Source: Micromussa lordhowensis (lineage: Eukaryota; Cnidaria; Anthozoa; Scleractinia; Lobophylliidae). From it: a DNA stretch of 64,000 nt. The stretch covers positions 1,823,501 through 1,887,500 of the forward strand of contig OZ026601.1 of the NCBI GenBank assembly GCA_964020085.1, in the 5' to 3' direction. Below the pieces are notes generated by a model. The model had not been told where the DNA came from. It ran no database searches and was given only the letters and a program-made list of their open reading frames with translations. Positions 37,719 to 48,974 of the stretch are shown here, piece after piece; within the stretch, counting starts at the first letter, position 1; the number at the start of each line of letters is the position of its first letter. Both the position numbers and the translations under genes were made by a program.

Positions 37719-40626
37719 TCAGGTTTCTGGGAAGAGGCCAGGGAACCAGTATAATCTCTCACTGGGTGCCTGGTCATCTACCCAGGCCATCTCTTCGTGA
37801 ACCATGTGATCCTACAACAAGAAACCAAAGCACTCACAATTTGAGGTTTTACCCGAACCAAATTAAATACAGCCAAATTAGCGTTCAGAAAAAGACATCC
37901 TCAAAAATTAGTAATTGGACTGAGTGGAGTACAATTGAGGAAGTAATTGTGCGAGAAAATTCAAAATCAGATGAGTGCAAAGAGTGAGACCAAATTGAAA
38001 TTATAAGCACGATTACTCCCTGAATTGTATGACACAAGGTCCAATTGCTAAATAAATTATTAGTATCTATAACAAGAAAGATGTCACAAGAAACTAAAGA
38101 TAATGTTATTTATTAATAATGTTTAACTTAAGATAAAGTTTCTGTGTTTCTAGCACATATTACACATACAAGCGCTAGAACACTGGTTTTCATATGTTGC
38201 AGCACGCGTTTGTTTACTTGACTTGGTGCGCGTACTTTCCGTGCATGCATACATGTACAGTTTTTTGTATGGGATGGCTCAATCATTCCACCTACTTTAG
38301 TTAACCCATTGACTCGTGTGCCACCCGTAACTGAACGTGACAAGTGTTGGCCTTTGTTCCACTTGTAACATCAACACCTTTGACCAAAGTTGGTATCATC
38401 TATAGTCAAGTTTTGCAGGAGGAAAAGATCTTTCCAATGATACCCAGATCAGCGTGAGCAACTTAATGCTTAGAAATTTGAGTGGAGCAAAATTTCCTGT
38501 GACTACACTTAGCTACTCCATGGAAATAACTGCCTGTCTCGATGATGCTTTCTCAGAAATTTTTGAACTGGAAGCAAGCCCAGTAAATGGTCAATCGTTG
38601 CCGCAAAAAGACAAGAAAAGGAGAAAAAGGAAAGAGGAAAAAAACGTAGGTCACTTTCTCTGAATTTTGATTTCTGTGCAAGCCCAAGCAGAAATGTCGT
38701 AAAAGACAGTGCTAGTGGAAAGAAAGGCATGCTATTATGTTGCAAATGCCTTATTGGAGCTAATTTGGCTTATCTAGGCTGAAAATCTCCAAAATGTCCT
38801 AAAATGCATTTTTGGCAAAAAGCTCTGGGAGTCAATAGGTTAAACAGCAACTATTTTTTTAGCCTCATATTCAATTAAAGCATATTTGGTCATCATCTGG
38901 GTAGAACACTTTAATCAGTTATTTTGACAGCAATAACAAGTGTTTGTAACTCACCAAGATTCGTTTTGTCCGATCAGCTTCCCATCCTAAATCCTTCATG
39001 ATGGCTGAAACTGATGTGTACCCATTACCCTAAAAATATTTTGTTCACCATTTAAATTTCATAATCCTGTTAGGATGCTTGTACATACATCTGAGCAAGC
39101 AAGAGCAGTGAATGTTGCAGAAAGTCCAGTATATAAGAAGGAACAATAGGTGAGTTTCTCACTAATCTTCACATTAGCAAAGCAAAATTAGGAGAGGTGG
39201 TTGTAATTTCTACAGGAAGTCTAAAGACCAAACCTGAGCCAGCTGAAGTGCTGCGGCATGATCCATGCTCAATTCTCCTGGCACTGACTGGACCAGCCGC
39301 TTGTTACCAACTGGTAGAATTTGGAAGCCACTGCCCATCACATGGAGTTTTTTTATTGCACGTGCCAAGTCATCTCTGCAATGAACAAGACCAATGCTCC
39401 TCACTAAATAACACTAATATTTCCCAGCAACTTGCTGAAACTAACATCAAGAAAATGTTAGTCTATTTCATTGCTTGGTATCATAGGGCGTCAACATAGT
39501 TCTCTGCATGCATTGTACCTTCTGCACGTATGGCAGGCCTATAATGCTAGAGATCTTGGGTTGCATTTAATATACATGTATATTCTTGTTTATATTGTTA
39601 AATACCCACTCAGATACATCTTGTCTGGATTTGCTTGTTTTCAGGATTTTTTTGTGCAATTCATCCAATGCCATTAAACCTGTTGAGAACAAAACAATAT
39701 ATAACATTGCAACAGAAATTATAAACTTCACTTAAGATTGCCATGTGAATTCCAAAAATATATCAACACTGAAATATCTACACTAACCTCCATTTCGTGG
39801 CCTTGTTGCCATGCAGATCTCAACAATTTGAACACCAAGCTGTTAATTGAGGTGGGGAAATATATAAATAAGTTATAATAATTTTCATTTTGTGAATATG
39901 GCATTATTTAACATTGGATGAATATTGAGAGGATCTACCCACCTCATAGTAAAAATCTCCCACACCAAGCAGCTCTGCCCAGAATCCTTTGCTCGCTACG
40001 AGATAAATGACAAGGATTTTTGTATCAGAACTGACAAAGTGAGGTAAACCTAATTCCTAAGGGTGCCAAAGGGTTTATGCATGGCACATGATTTGTGAAT
40101 TTACAAAAAACCATTGGTAAAAGCAGCTAAAAGTGTATGTGAGGTGTGAATTTTGTTAAAATTTGTTTGAAACAGTATCACACCCCCTTTTTGCTATCGT
40201 CATTTCTCTGCACCACTACTTTCGTCATGCCAGTGAAGGAACAAAGCAAAACCAAGATTCCTCACCACTAGGGTGGGAAGTGATAAAAAGTGACTACACT
40301 GTAGTGATGTGTGATTTGGCAGTATCTTGTCATTTGATGCTTCACACTGCTTGATTACTAGAAAAACGACTGCAGCCTTAGTAAAATAAAACTTGACTTC
40401 ACTTAAACTCATTTTTTTTAAAATTTGACATACATACATGCCAGTGGGTCAACACCAATGCGAGCACACATCTGTTGAAAGTGACCTCTGAACTCTGGAT
40501 TCTTCTTGATGTCCTGTTTGTACTTTCCAGCAAAGTCTTCAAGAGATGATTTGAAGGAATCCAGCTGCTTTCCCATCTAGCAAAACAGAGGGTTATCATT
40601 ACTAGTAAACTGATGTTGTCAAGTCC

Positions 40627-40680
<54 letters not shown>

Positions 40681-41323
40681 CGATGACGATGACGATGATG
40701 ATGATAATGATAATGTTTAACGAGGGAACCAACTCACCATAGCGGTTTTCAGTGGGGCCCAGCTGCCAAACCAGCTAGTGAACAGATACATGCTACTTCC
40801 AAAGCGGCCATGCATGGTGTAGTTCCCCCTCTGGTATTTTTTGGACATAGGGGATGACAGGTCTGTATGGATTTTAAGGGCTGTCCCCCCCCCCCCCTCC
40901 CCACTATCATCCCCTATGCCCAAAAAATACCAGAGGGGGAACTACACAATGCATGGCCGCTTGGGAAGGAGTATGTATCTGTTCACTCGCTGGTTTGGCA
41001 GCAGCCTTGCATTCTGAAGTTTTCAAATACAAACTGCACAAACTGATTATATTACTTGTGATAGCTGGATGTCTGCTATTTCTGTTCCCTTCGTGGCATA
41101 CTTTTCCTGTAAAAAAAGAGAAAAAAACAAACACCAACTCAAAAGTCAAAAAAAGGAAGAATGTAGAAAAAGCCTCAACCATTTTGAAGTCGGCTGGAAA
41201 ATGTTGCTCGAAACATTTCATTTATTTTTAGCTATTGAAATAAATATTTGCTATTAGCGCAGTTTTTACCCTCGCAAGACGTTGCCTGTTTATTGCACCA
41301 ACTCCTCCTGGTCCTCTACGCAT
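37719..41323 (-). CDS. SNF8: ESCRT-II subunit SNF8 (VPS22/EAP30)
   Basis: Nine exons on the minus strand: 41323-41270, 41106-41056, 40576-40438, 39995-39943, 39839-39788, 39679-39610, 39375-39234, 39029-38955 and 37811-37719. They join in phase into about 242 residues; human SNF8 has 258. Recognisable stretches in order are [11 protein letters not shown] at the N terminus, [70 protein letters not shown] and the C-terminal [27 protein letters not shown] links ESCRT-I to ESCRT-III during sorting of ubiquitinated cargo into multivesicular endosomes, and SNF8 forms its two tandem winged-helix domains together with VPS36 and VPS25. The gene is head to head with SARNP. Confidence 0.95.
40629..40713. 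repeat. AAT/ATG microsatellite in SNF8 intron 2
   Basis: About 17 tandem AAT units are followed by GACGAT/GATGAT units. Length is likely polymorphic. Confidence 0.9.
40760..41004. repeat. 100-bp-arm inverted repeat in SNF8 intron 2
   Basis: The left arm (40760-40860) and right arm (about 40905-41004) are roughly 90 percent inverted copies, sharing GTAGTTCCCCCTCTGGTATT and AACCAGC...GTGAACAGATACAT. They are separated by a loop with a run of C residues. Transcribed in the SNF8 pre-mRNA, it would form a long hairpin, possibly an RNA-editing substrate. Confidence 0.8.
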
Positions 41324-41509
41324 CTTGAAAATTGAATTTTCTTCCCTACGACAAGCAAAATTCAAGCATCTAGATAGTTATTTTTTATGTAATGTAATGT
41401 ATATCTCGATCTGCTTTGCGCCATTTTCAGCGGTAGTCCGTATAAGTATAATTGCCCATAATGCATATGGGACAGACGACACGTGCGCACTGACGCTCAG
41501 CAAGACAAG
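41324..41509. promoter_or_regulatory. Bidirectional SNF8/SARNP promoter
   Basis: Only 186 bases separate the divergent start codons of SNF8 (minus, 41323) and SARNP (plus, 41510). There is no TATA box in a useful position. ACAAGATGGCGGAC spans the SARNP start codon and matches the AAGATGGCGGC-type YY1 site that often overlaps the 5' ends of animal housekeeping genes. Confidence 0.65.
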
Positions 41510-44500
41510 ATGGCGGACACCGGAGCAGTGATAAGCTTGAAGAAACTCAAGGTATTTTCATTCCTTTGCGAGAATGAGAGTGAGAGCTAGTCGCGACGAA
41601 AGAATGTAATGGTTATTTCTGCTTACACCTTTTTTATATATAATTTCAGTGTTAAATGCTAACATGTTGCGAGGATGCTTGTTTACAAGGGAGTGTGTAA
41701 TCGTCGAATCATGACAGTCGCGGGTGTCTCTATACGTACTTGAATTGCTTTCAGTTACGATCGTTTGTTCTGGTTTTGTAGCATCCATCGGCAGCAATCT
41801 ATTGAAAATAGCTTGCCCTGTACAGGATCTACAGTTAACACTGTACTTCCTTACATAGCTTCTACCGTTAAGAGATGAAAAATATCGACTGCCAACCTGT
41901 ACCATTGTTTTGTTTACCTAATGTACCCAAGCGAATGCATCAGCTCATTGATCCAATGTCTTATCAAAACTTTTGTAATTTCAAAGGTAGCTGAGCTAAA
42001 GAAAGAGCTTGCAGATCGCGGTCTTCCTACCAAGGGCAACAAAAGTGATTTACAAGCAAGATTAGAAAAATGTCTTTCAGAACAAGGTGAGTGTAGTTTC
42101 TACACAAATCTCAAAGCCTGGTTGGCTAGACACTGTCTTATGTGCTCAAGCATCCAGGTCACTCTTCCATAACAGGAAAATTCCTCTTTCCATTTACTCT
42201 GTAAAGAAGATGCAATAAATATATGGTGATAAACACATTTTACCATCAGGAATTGTTTGTCAAGATGAAACTGAAGAAATTGCTGATGACCATGACTTGG
42301 ACGAACATGATACTGATGACTTGGATGATGACGATGTTGCAGAAGACGTGCCAGAGCAGTTTGGTGATGATCTGGATATAGAAACAAAAGAAAAAGAAAT
42401 CGACCAGGTGACTTTTTGGTGTGGCAAGCTTGTGGGCAGTGTTGTCAAATTCTGGCATGTTCTTTAAAGTTTTTTATTAAATTCTTTGTTAATAGCACAA
42501 GTCATTATCATAAGCAGAGGATGTGTAGTAACCTAAGGGTTAATGTACTGGACTGTGTATCTGGTAGTTCGAGCCCTGGCCAGGTTCTTGGGTAGCACCC
42601 TTTCCTCATCAGTGTGTCTCTACACAGGTGTATAGATGGGAACAGCAAATGCAATGCTGAGTGGAGGATTGGGGAGGGGGATAACATCGTGATGGACTAG
42701 CCATCACCAATCTGGCAGGTGATAGAAAGAATCCTGGGCCGGGTCGCTCAAAGCTCGATTAAGGTAACCAAGGGTTAGCGAAAATTTTGATTCCACTTTT
42801 GCACCTTTTCGGGGAGGTTTTCTGTTTATGTTGTTTGGCCTTCTCTTTTGAATTTGAATAATCTCAAACTAAACAAAAAATAGGAAGTGAAAAACATTTT
42901 TATACAAGAAAAATTAATGCTTCTGTTGACTTTTAATCCAATGTTAGCGTAAACCAGCTTTCGAACAACCCGACCCTGGTCGCATCATGCCAGAGAAATT
43001 GGGATTAGCTCTGCGTCAGCACCCATGGGACCCTTGGCTCAATTCAGTCTTTCCCTTTAATATTACTTAGATCAAGGGAATGACTATGAATTCATGTGGT
43101 AACTATACATGTAGTTAGGAGTTCCTAAGTTACATGTATTCCATTAAAAATCAGTTCACAAGATTTGTGACTTTTGGTAAGTTGTTTTAATCAGTGTATT
43201 TACATTCAACTGGCATTTTTTATTTAGGATGTGACAGCAGAAAAAGACAAAAAACAAACACCAGTCAGTCCTGTGTAAGTATAAACCCTGTAGCTACTTC
43301 ATGGATGTATCTTAAATACCGGGTAAATAATTTTCTATAAATCTGTCTGCATAGATGGTTTTTAATTTCAGTCAATTTTCTATCTTAGAATTAAAGGCCA
43401 CTGTAATAAGCTGCTCCCATTCTGTCTTTTTTTAAACATTTTTGATAATGTGGAAGGTGAAGTTTTTTCTGTTTTCTTTCTGCAGTAAAAGGGTGCCCAT
43501 TACACCCCCAGGAGGAACTCCTAGTCAAGATTCCTTGACTGATGAACAGGTGAATTTATATAAATACAGTCATGCACATGTCTAGCATTCAGCCCTGTCA
43601 AAATGTGCTGGCAGCCAGTAATTTCTGCCTACTTCACACTGGAGCTCACCAATCCAGACTACATATAACAAATCCATCTCTGGCCTTTACTGCTTTCCTC
43701 TTCTGTTTTCCTGCCTGCTGTTACAGAGTCGAGCGTTTTACACCAACCAGAATAAAATACATGTAGCACCTATTGCACATAATTGGTTATTGTTTTTGTT
43801 ATTTGTTGTTTTGTAGAAAAAGGCTCAAAGAATGGAAAGATTTGGCCAATCTCCCCCAGTGACAGATACTGACAAGAAGCAAGCTAGAGCACAGAGGTCA
43901 GTCCTAACACCTCACTTAACCTTGAAAATCTTATTCTAACTTATTATCACACAAAACTCATCATCATCATTATTTCCAAATCCCCAGCTGGGAAATATGA
44001 CCTTGTTATCTCTCTTACCATGTTTCTTAGTCCTTTGTACAATCCGCAGCATCACAGCAGCCTTTGTAATGAAACTCTGTCCTTTTTATTGCTATTGTTC
44101 CTCTCCTGGTCTCTTGTGGTATGCCCCACTGACTAGTGTCTTTCTCACTACCAGTACATCAGTGTACTCTTAGTATACTGGCTAGGTGAAATTTGTACTC
44201 TTGAATATGATGTACTTGGCTGTATAAAGCATTGCCATGACTTCAGAGGTCTTATATCATTCAATATTAGCCCTCTCATTTTATTGATGAAAGGTTCTTC
44301 ATCAGGAGAAGAAATTGGACATAAGATGTTTGATAGTAATCGAGTACTACACTGTGTGAAGGTGGTAACTTTGAGGCAGTATATTTAGATTTAACAAGTT
44401 TCATGTATGTTGGTTTCTGTTTTTTCAGATTTGGTTTATCAAGTCCAGCCAGTAATGGAACTACAAAGAGCTCACCAATCATCGGACCAAAGGTGAATTC

Positions 44501-45559
44501 TAGCTCCTTGTATAACGTTTAAAAGATGTTGATTTTGACGGTCTCTGATAGCAGTAGTCACACAGTATATGTCTTCATGTCAATTTCAAATCATTCGACA
44601 TACATACTGTATTTTTAAGGAAAACAGTGTGTTCTTTTCCTTAGCCATGATTAACATTAATCGACCTTGATCTTGTATATTCTGTACATTTCTTCTTTGC
44701 ATTACTTATTACTTACATGTAGCTTCTTTTTCAACATATAGGACGTGGATGTTGAGAAGCTTAAGAAAAGAGCTGAAAGATTTGGTGCAGTTTCCCCTTC
44801 GATTGCTAAGGTAAGCAAGGCATTAATAATAATCGATGTTTAAACAGGGTAACCCCTTCAGTCACAGGACTGGTATCAACGGGGGCTCTGTATAACATTA
44901 AAATAAACGAGAGTAGATATAAATTATAAATAAACATATATCAATAAATATTACGTATAACTCTAACTACAATAAAAAGAAGTGCAAAAATGATGGAATA
45001 AAATTATTCTAAAAAATAGCTCACGAATAAAAAGCGGAGATAGCCGGGAAACGGTCCTTAGGTGGTAAAGTCTCAAACAGCTGCCATTATGTTGTGAAGG
45101 AATAGTTAGTGCGAGAGTGTTGTCATTCATCATTTTGGGAAACTGAGTTAACTTTTCTTAGAACTATAAATTAATTTAAATTCCAAATGGATACAATGTG
45201 TACAAAAGATATTATTTTGTTCTCTAAATCCTTGAAAGCAAACACCTTAGGACATAATTATAAATTGTGCTACTTTGGTTTTTAAGTCTTGATAATCTCA
45301 TTCACAGCTTGAAGAGAAAGATAAATTACTGAAAAGAAAGCAGCGCTTTGGTGTCGCTGTTACGGCATCTCCTGGAGATGTGTCAGAAGTAAGTTTGAAA
45401 ATAAAACTTAAAAGTTTAGTTGTTTCACATTTCATTGGACAAAAAGAAAAAATAGACATTTTTGCTGAGGTAGAAGTCACTGAAGTACTCATTAGGTTTC
45501 TGTTTTTTTTTGTTTCTTGTTAGGCTAAAAAGAAAAGAGCTGAAAGGTTTGGGCTCTGA
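41510..45559 (+). CDS. SARNP: SAP-domain ribonucleoprotein SARNP (CIP29/Tho1)
   Basis: Ten exons: 41510-41551, 41987-42086, 42250-42407, 43228-43274, 43486-43549, 43817-43896, 44429-44492, 44742-44810, 45308-45388 and 45524-45559. All junctions are in phase, giving 246 residues. A SAP domain covers roughly residues 13-48 (LKKELADRGLPTKGNKSDLQ), followed by an acidic Asp/Glu-rich linker (residues about 50-100). Four to five repeats of the (K/M)(R)AERFG type then follow, ending in KKKRAERFGL, the C-terminal signature of SARNP and yeast Tho1. The protein joins the TREX mRNA-export complex with the helicase DDX39B/UAP56; the SAP domain binds nucleic acid, and the RFG repeats are the helicase-binding units. 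It is somewhat longer than the 210-residue human protein, mainly in the acidic linker. It shares its promoter with SNF8. Confidence 0.95.
42525..42735 (+). mobile_element. Possible tRNA-derived SINE in SARNP intron 3
   Basis: TAGTAACCTAAGGGTTAATG resembles an A box and GGTAGTTCGAGCCCTGG contains a B box. The tail (GGTGTATAGATGGGAACAGC) looks like a SINE body. Confidence 0.5.
42735..42978. mobile_element. MITE, GGGCCGGGTTGTTCGAAAGC family, copy 2
   Basis: It is an inverted copy of the element at 37160-37375. Both ends carry the GGGTCG(G)GTTGTTCGAAAGC-type terminal repeat and the interior carries the TTTGAATTTGAATAATCTC block. Confidence 0.75.
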
Positions 45560-47986
45560 GGCTATTCTCAAACAGCTGCCAGTCTCACAGAACTAGTTAG
45601 TACTTCAAGAAGCCACAACATGTTATCTTTGAATCATGTCTTTAACAGCCAGTTGGTTAGTTCAAACTACTGCTTTTGTATCAAAAGCAGGAATACAAAA
45701 GCAACACCAGAGGACCTTCATACTTTAATGTACAAGTGTACAATGAACACTACGAAAAATGGGGAGATTGTTAATGCCGTGTTTTTTTTTAATATCACTC
45801 AGAAGTGGAGTGAACTGCTCCATCACTTCTGATGTACTTCCTTGACTGTGGTGATGCATTTTCCATGGAGATGGCTCCATATATTTGTCGCATGGTGGCT
45901 TACTCATGTATATTGTTATGATGGCAACGGTAGGGCCTGTGTACCCATGAATGGCCGTTTAATTTTATCAGAACTTGAGGTAATACGATGCTGAATTTTT
46001 TTTTTACATTAGTCGAGTGCTTTTTTGAAATCATTTTAGTATCCATGATCATACTTGTTAGTCAATTGAAGTGCTAACAATCCACAAACAAATTAATATG
46101 AAGCGACATGTAGTAATTCTGAATAACCAGAGCAGATGAAATACCAACATCATGTTTAATGTATCCCATAAATCAGTCATAAGCTATATGCATCCAGTTG
46201 CCTTATCACACTACAGCTCATTCTTTAACTTAGTATCTCAGATTTCAGTTGCAAACCGTTCAGTAAGAAATTTAGGCAGATTGAAACCCCAGTTGTTCAA
46301 GGTTTTACTAACCTTTTCAGCAGGAGGGCAACTGGTTTTCACAGGCGGGCAAACCTTTTGAGCTAAACTCTTTTGTAAACTCTTAATGAAAGCCTTGGTT
46401 GCATCTCTGTAGTGCAGCTAATTTCCAATTGTACTGCTCAAACTTGTCACTTTACTCATATTCTCTTGTAAGTCCTTGCAAGACCTCATTTCACATTGAG
46501 GTGATTTCCTAAATCCAGTCAACTGATTGACTTTTCTTCAAGCCAGTCACCCCTACTAAGCAAACATGTGTGTGTGATCATGACCAGAGTGAATTTAATA
46601 ATGATGCCAACTTATAACTTCTAGGAAGTAGTCTGCCCTTAGATATGAGTCCGACTAAAACACTTTTTCTGTCAAAAGCTTCTTTTACCAGTGAAGGCTG
46701 TATCTGTAGAGATGTTGCTTCTCATCGTCTCTCTTGTATTCTTTTCACACAAAGTCTGATTTTATTAACATGCAGTTTGCATTCTTCTTCACTGTTTTTT
46801 CTCATACATAATTGTATTTAACTAGGCTGACAACACCAGAGTGGGCTTGGGAAGAAATTTAACATGCATGGAGTTTAGTAACCAGCATTTGACTTGCACA
46901 TGCCTGGTAAAGAATGTTGCATAGTTAAGTTTTATTTGGACAAATTGCTTTAAAGCTTGAATTGCTACATTTCAGATCAATGACAAATGCCAAGCACTAC
47001 ATTGTACAGTTGAATAGAATTCATCCGAAGAGACCGCCCACCTTATACCAGACTGGATTTTAACAGATGCCAGTTATTTTTTTACCAATACCATGGTTAC
47101 TGTTTTGTGCTTCAGTTTCGAAGCCTCAGCTTTGTAGGCAGAAGAAAGAAAAGAAATCATAATCCAGATGATATTGTCTTGATGTATTACCAAATTTTCT
47201 TAAAGTAACATTGATAGAAAGTATGGGAATATAAGAGATACTGCACTATCTATTACTTTGCAGTTGGATCGCTGTTCTGATGTAGTTATGAAGGCAGGAA
47301 TGCCAAATGTACCGAATTTGTGAAAGGCATGGTCATCTTTTTGAGCATGATTCATGAAGCTCAATCACTGCCTGGAAATCCCAAAGAATGTTGTTGACTT
47401 AAGAGCAGTGAACTACTAAGTGGCACTCATTAGGAAGAGAGAATAGCTAACAATGATGGTTATAGATTTCAACATAGAGTAATGCAAAAATGCAAGCATT
47501 GAAGAGTACTGCAGAGGATTTACTGCACAAGGCAAATGTTGAACATCGAACGTTCTTTTTAATCAACAAGAATATCATTGGGTTGGAATGAAAGTCTTCT
47601 ATTAGTGTGCTGTCTGGAAAAGAGGGCTACTTTCGTTATTCAAGCAAACAGGATGTCACTCTAAACATTTGCACACGCTTCCATTTGTATGTCTGTTTCA
47701 TAGCTGATGTTTGAAAGGGGTTTCAAAAGGAATGCTTTAGATTTCTTTCCAAGACAATAGTCCCTTCAGTTGGTTGGTCAGTCAGGTGAAAGTGGTAGTA
47801 TTTTCCATTTGGGAGACTAATAGGGGTTGTTTCTTATGTAAAACACAGGGGATATTTAAGTCCTCTATTAACTGGTCATTATCTCTAGAGAATTTTTTTA
47901 ACAGTTAACGTTATTTATCATTTCTTAGTGTTGGGTTTATAAAGTGTGGTTTTCCGCTGGCTGAGGAACGAAAGAAGCGGAAACGT

Positions 47987-48238
47987 TTTTCTCTCACACT
48001 GCTGGGAGTCTGAGTACAAGCGTGCAGAGGGGGGGGGGGGGTCAGGTCACATGGCTTTGTACATGCCTGACATACCCTTCCCACCCACCCATGAAGTGTT
48101 TTAAGAATGTATTGAGTCTAAGTGAAATTATTCTCTAGCTGCTTTTTTTGTGTCTTTGTTAGACAGCTATGTTGTTATGTTAATAAAGGTCAGGCTGTGT
48201 GGTTCGGCTTGGCATAGCTCCCAGCAGTGTGCGAGAAA
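47987..48238. mobile_element. 252-bp MITE
   Basis: TTTTCTCTCACACTGCTGGGAG at the left end pairs with CTCCCAGCAGTGTGCGAGAAAA at the right end. There is no coding content. Confidence 0.7.
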
Positions 48239-48747
48239 ATTGAAGTAACATGATAGGATCTTCATATTGTGCTTCTCACGTTCACATCACTCAAGGTTTA
48301 TTGTCAAGGTGACTCTAGATTGCGTTTGATAAGTTCATTTTTATTAATTGTATTTACGTTTCTATGGATTAAAAATAATTTTCACAGAGTGTGAATGGCA
48401 TTATATTGTCGTTCTTTTTGAAGGGAAATGCCTGATTCTGATTCAGAGTAGACTGGCCTGTCACAAAAAAGGCTCTACCCTCCCTGTCAAGAATTACTTG
48501 GCCATTTCTTCTCGTTCTAGAAACAAGTTAATTTCTCTGTGTATTTATCACGTTCTGGACACAATTTTATTACGTCGTGGCCCGCTCTGTAGGCAGTTAA
48601 GACAACACAACAGATGACAATGTTGCATCACCCAGTGCAACTTACAGCCCGTCGTTTTCGATTTAACCGCACTAACAGTTTCCGCGTAAGAAATCTCAAA
48701 ATGGCCACAGGAACCACAGAAATGAAAAAAGCGTTTGAATGAACTAC

Positions 48748-48886
48748 CTTTATTCATTCGGGTAAACATGTCTTCCTTGGTAAATCCTCGTCGCATCAAC
48801 TTGACGTCAGCGGCTTTTGTATCATAAAAACGTCGCAGATAAATATCACTGTCCAAAACACACGGGTTCGGGACGGGATTGTGACT
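48748..48886 (-). other. Possible unassigned coding exon
   Basis: On the minus strand an open frame reads through LDSDIYLRRFYDTKAADVKL and then MRRGFTKEDMFTRMNK to a donor-like AAAG|GTAGTT at 48748. The amino-acid texture looks like a real protein, but no convincing acceptor, start codon or downstream partner exon was found. It starts less than 100 bases beyond the POLR1B stop codon on the same strand, so it could equally be part of that gene's 3' UTR. Confidence 0.3.
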
Positions 48887-48974
48887 CTACTGTATCCACT
48901 TCCTTGCACATGTAGCCGTCCCCTAAGCTGGACATTTTGCACATTGCCCCTTTTCACAGCAGGTTCTTCGACTC

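Larger units (their letters stand above)
45560..48974. other. Gene-poor region between convergent SARNP and POLR1B
   Basis: No gene is supported by linked exons. It should contain the SARNP 3' UTR at its left end and the POLR1B 3' UTR at its right end. An inverted repeat lies at 47987-48238, a poly-G tract near 48027-48040, and one unassigned possible exon at 48748-48886. Confidence 0.5.

Noticed and set aside
41558..41905. 115-codon minus-strand ORF in SARNP intron 1
   Set aside because: It overlaps no exon evidence and shows no domain; likely chance.
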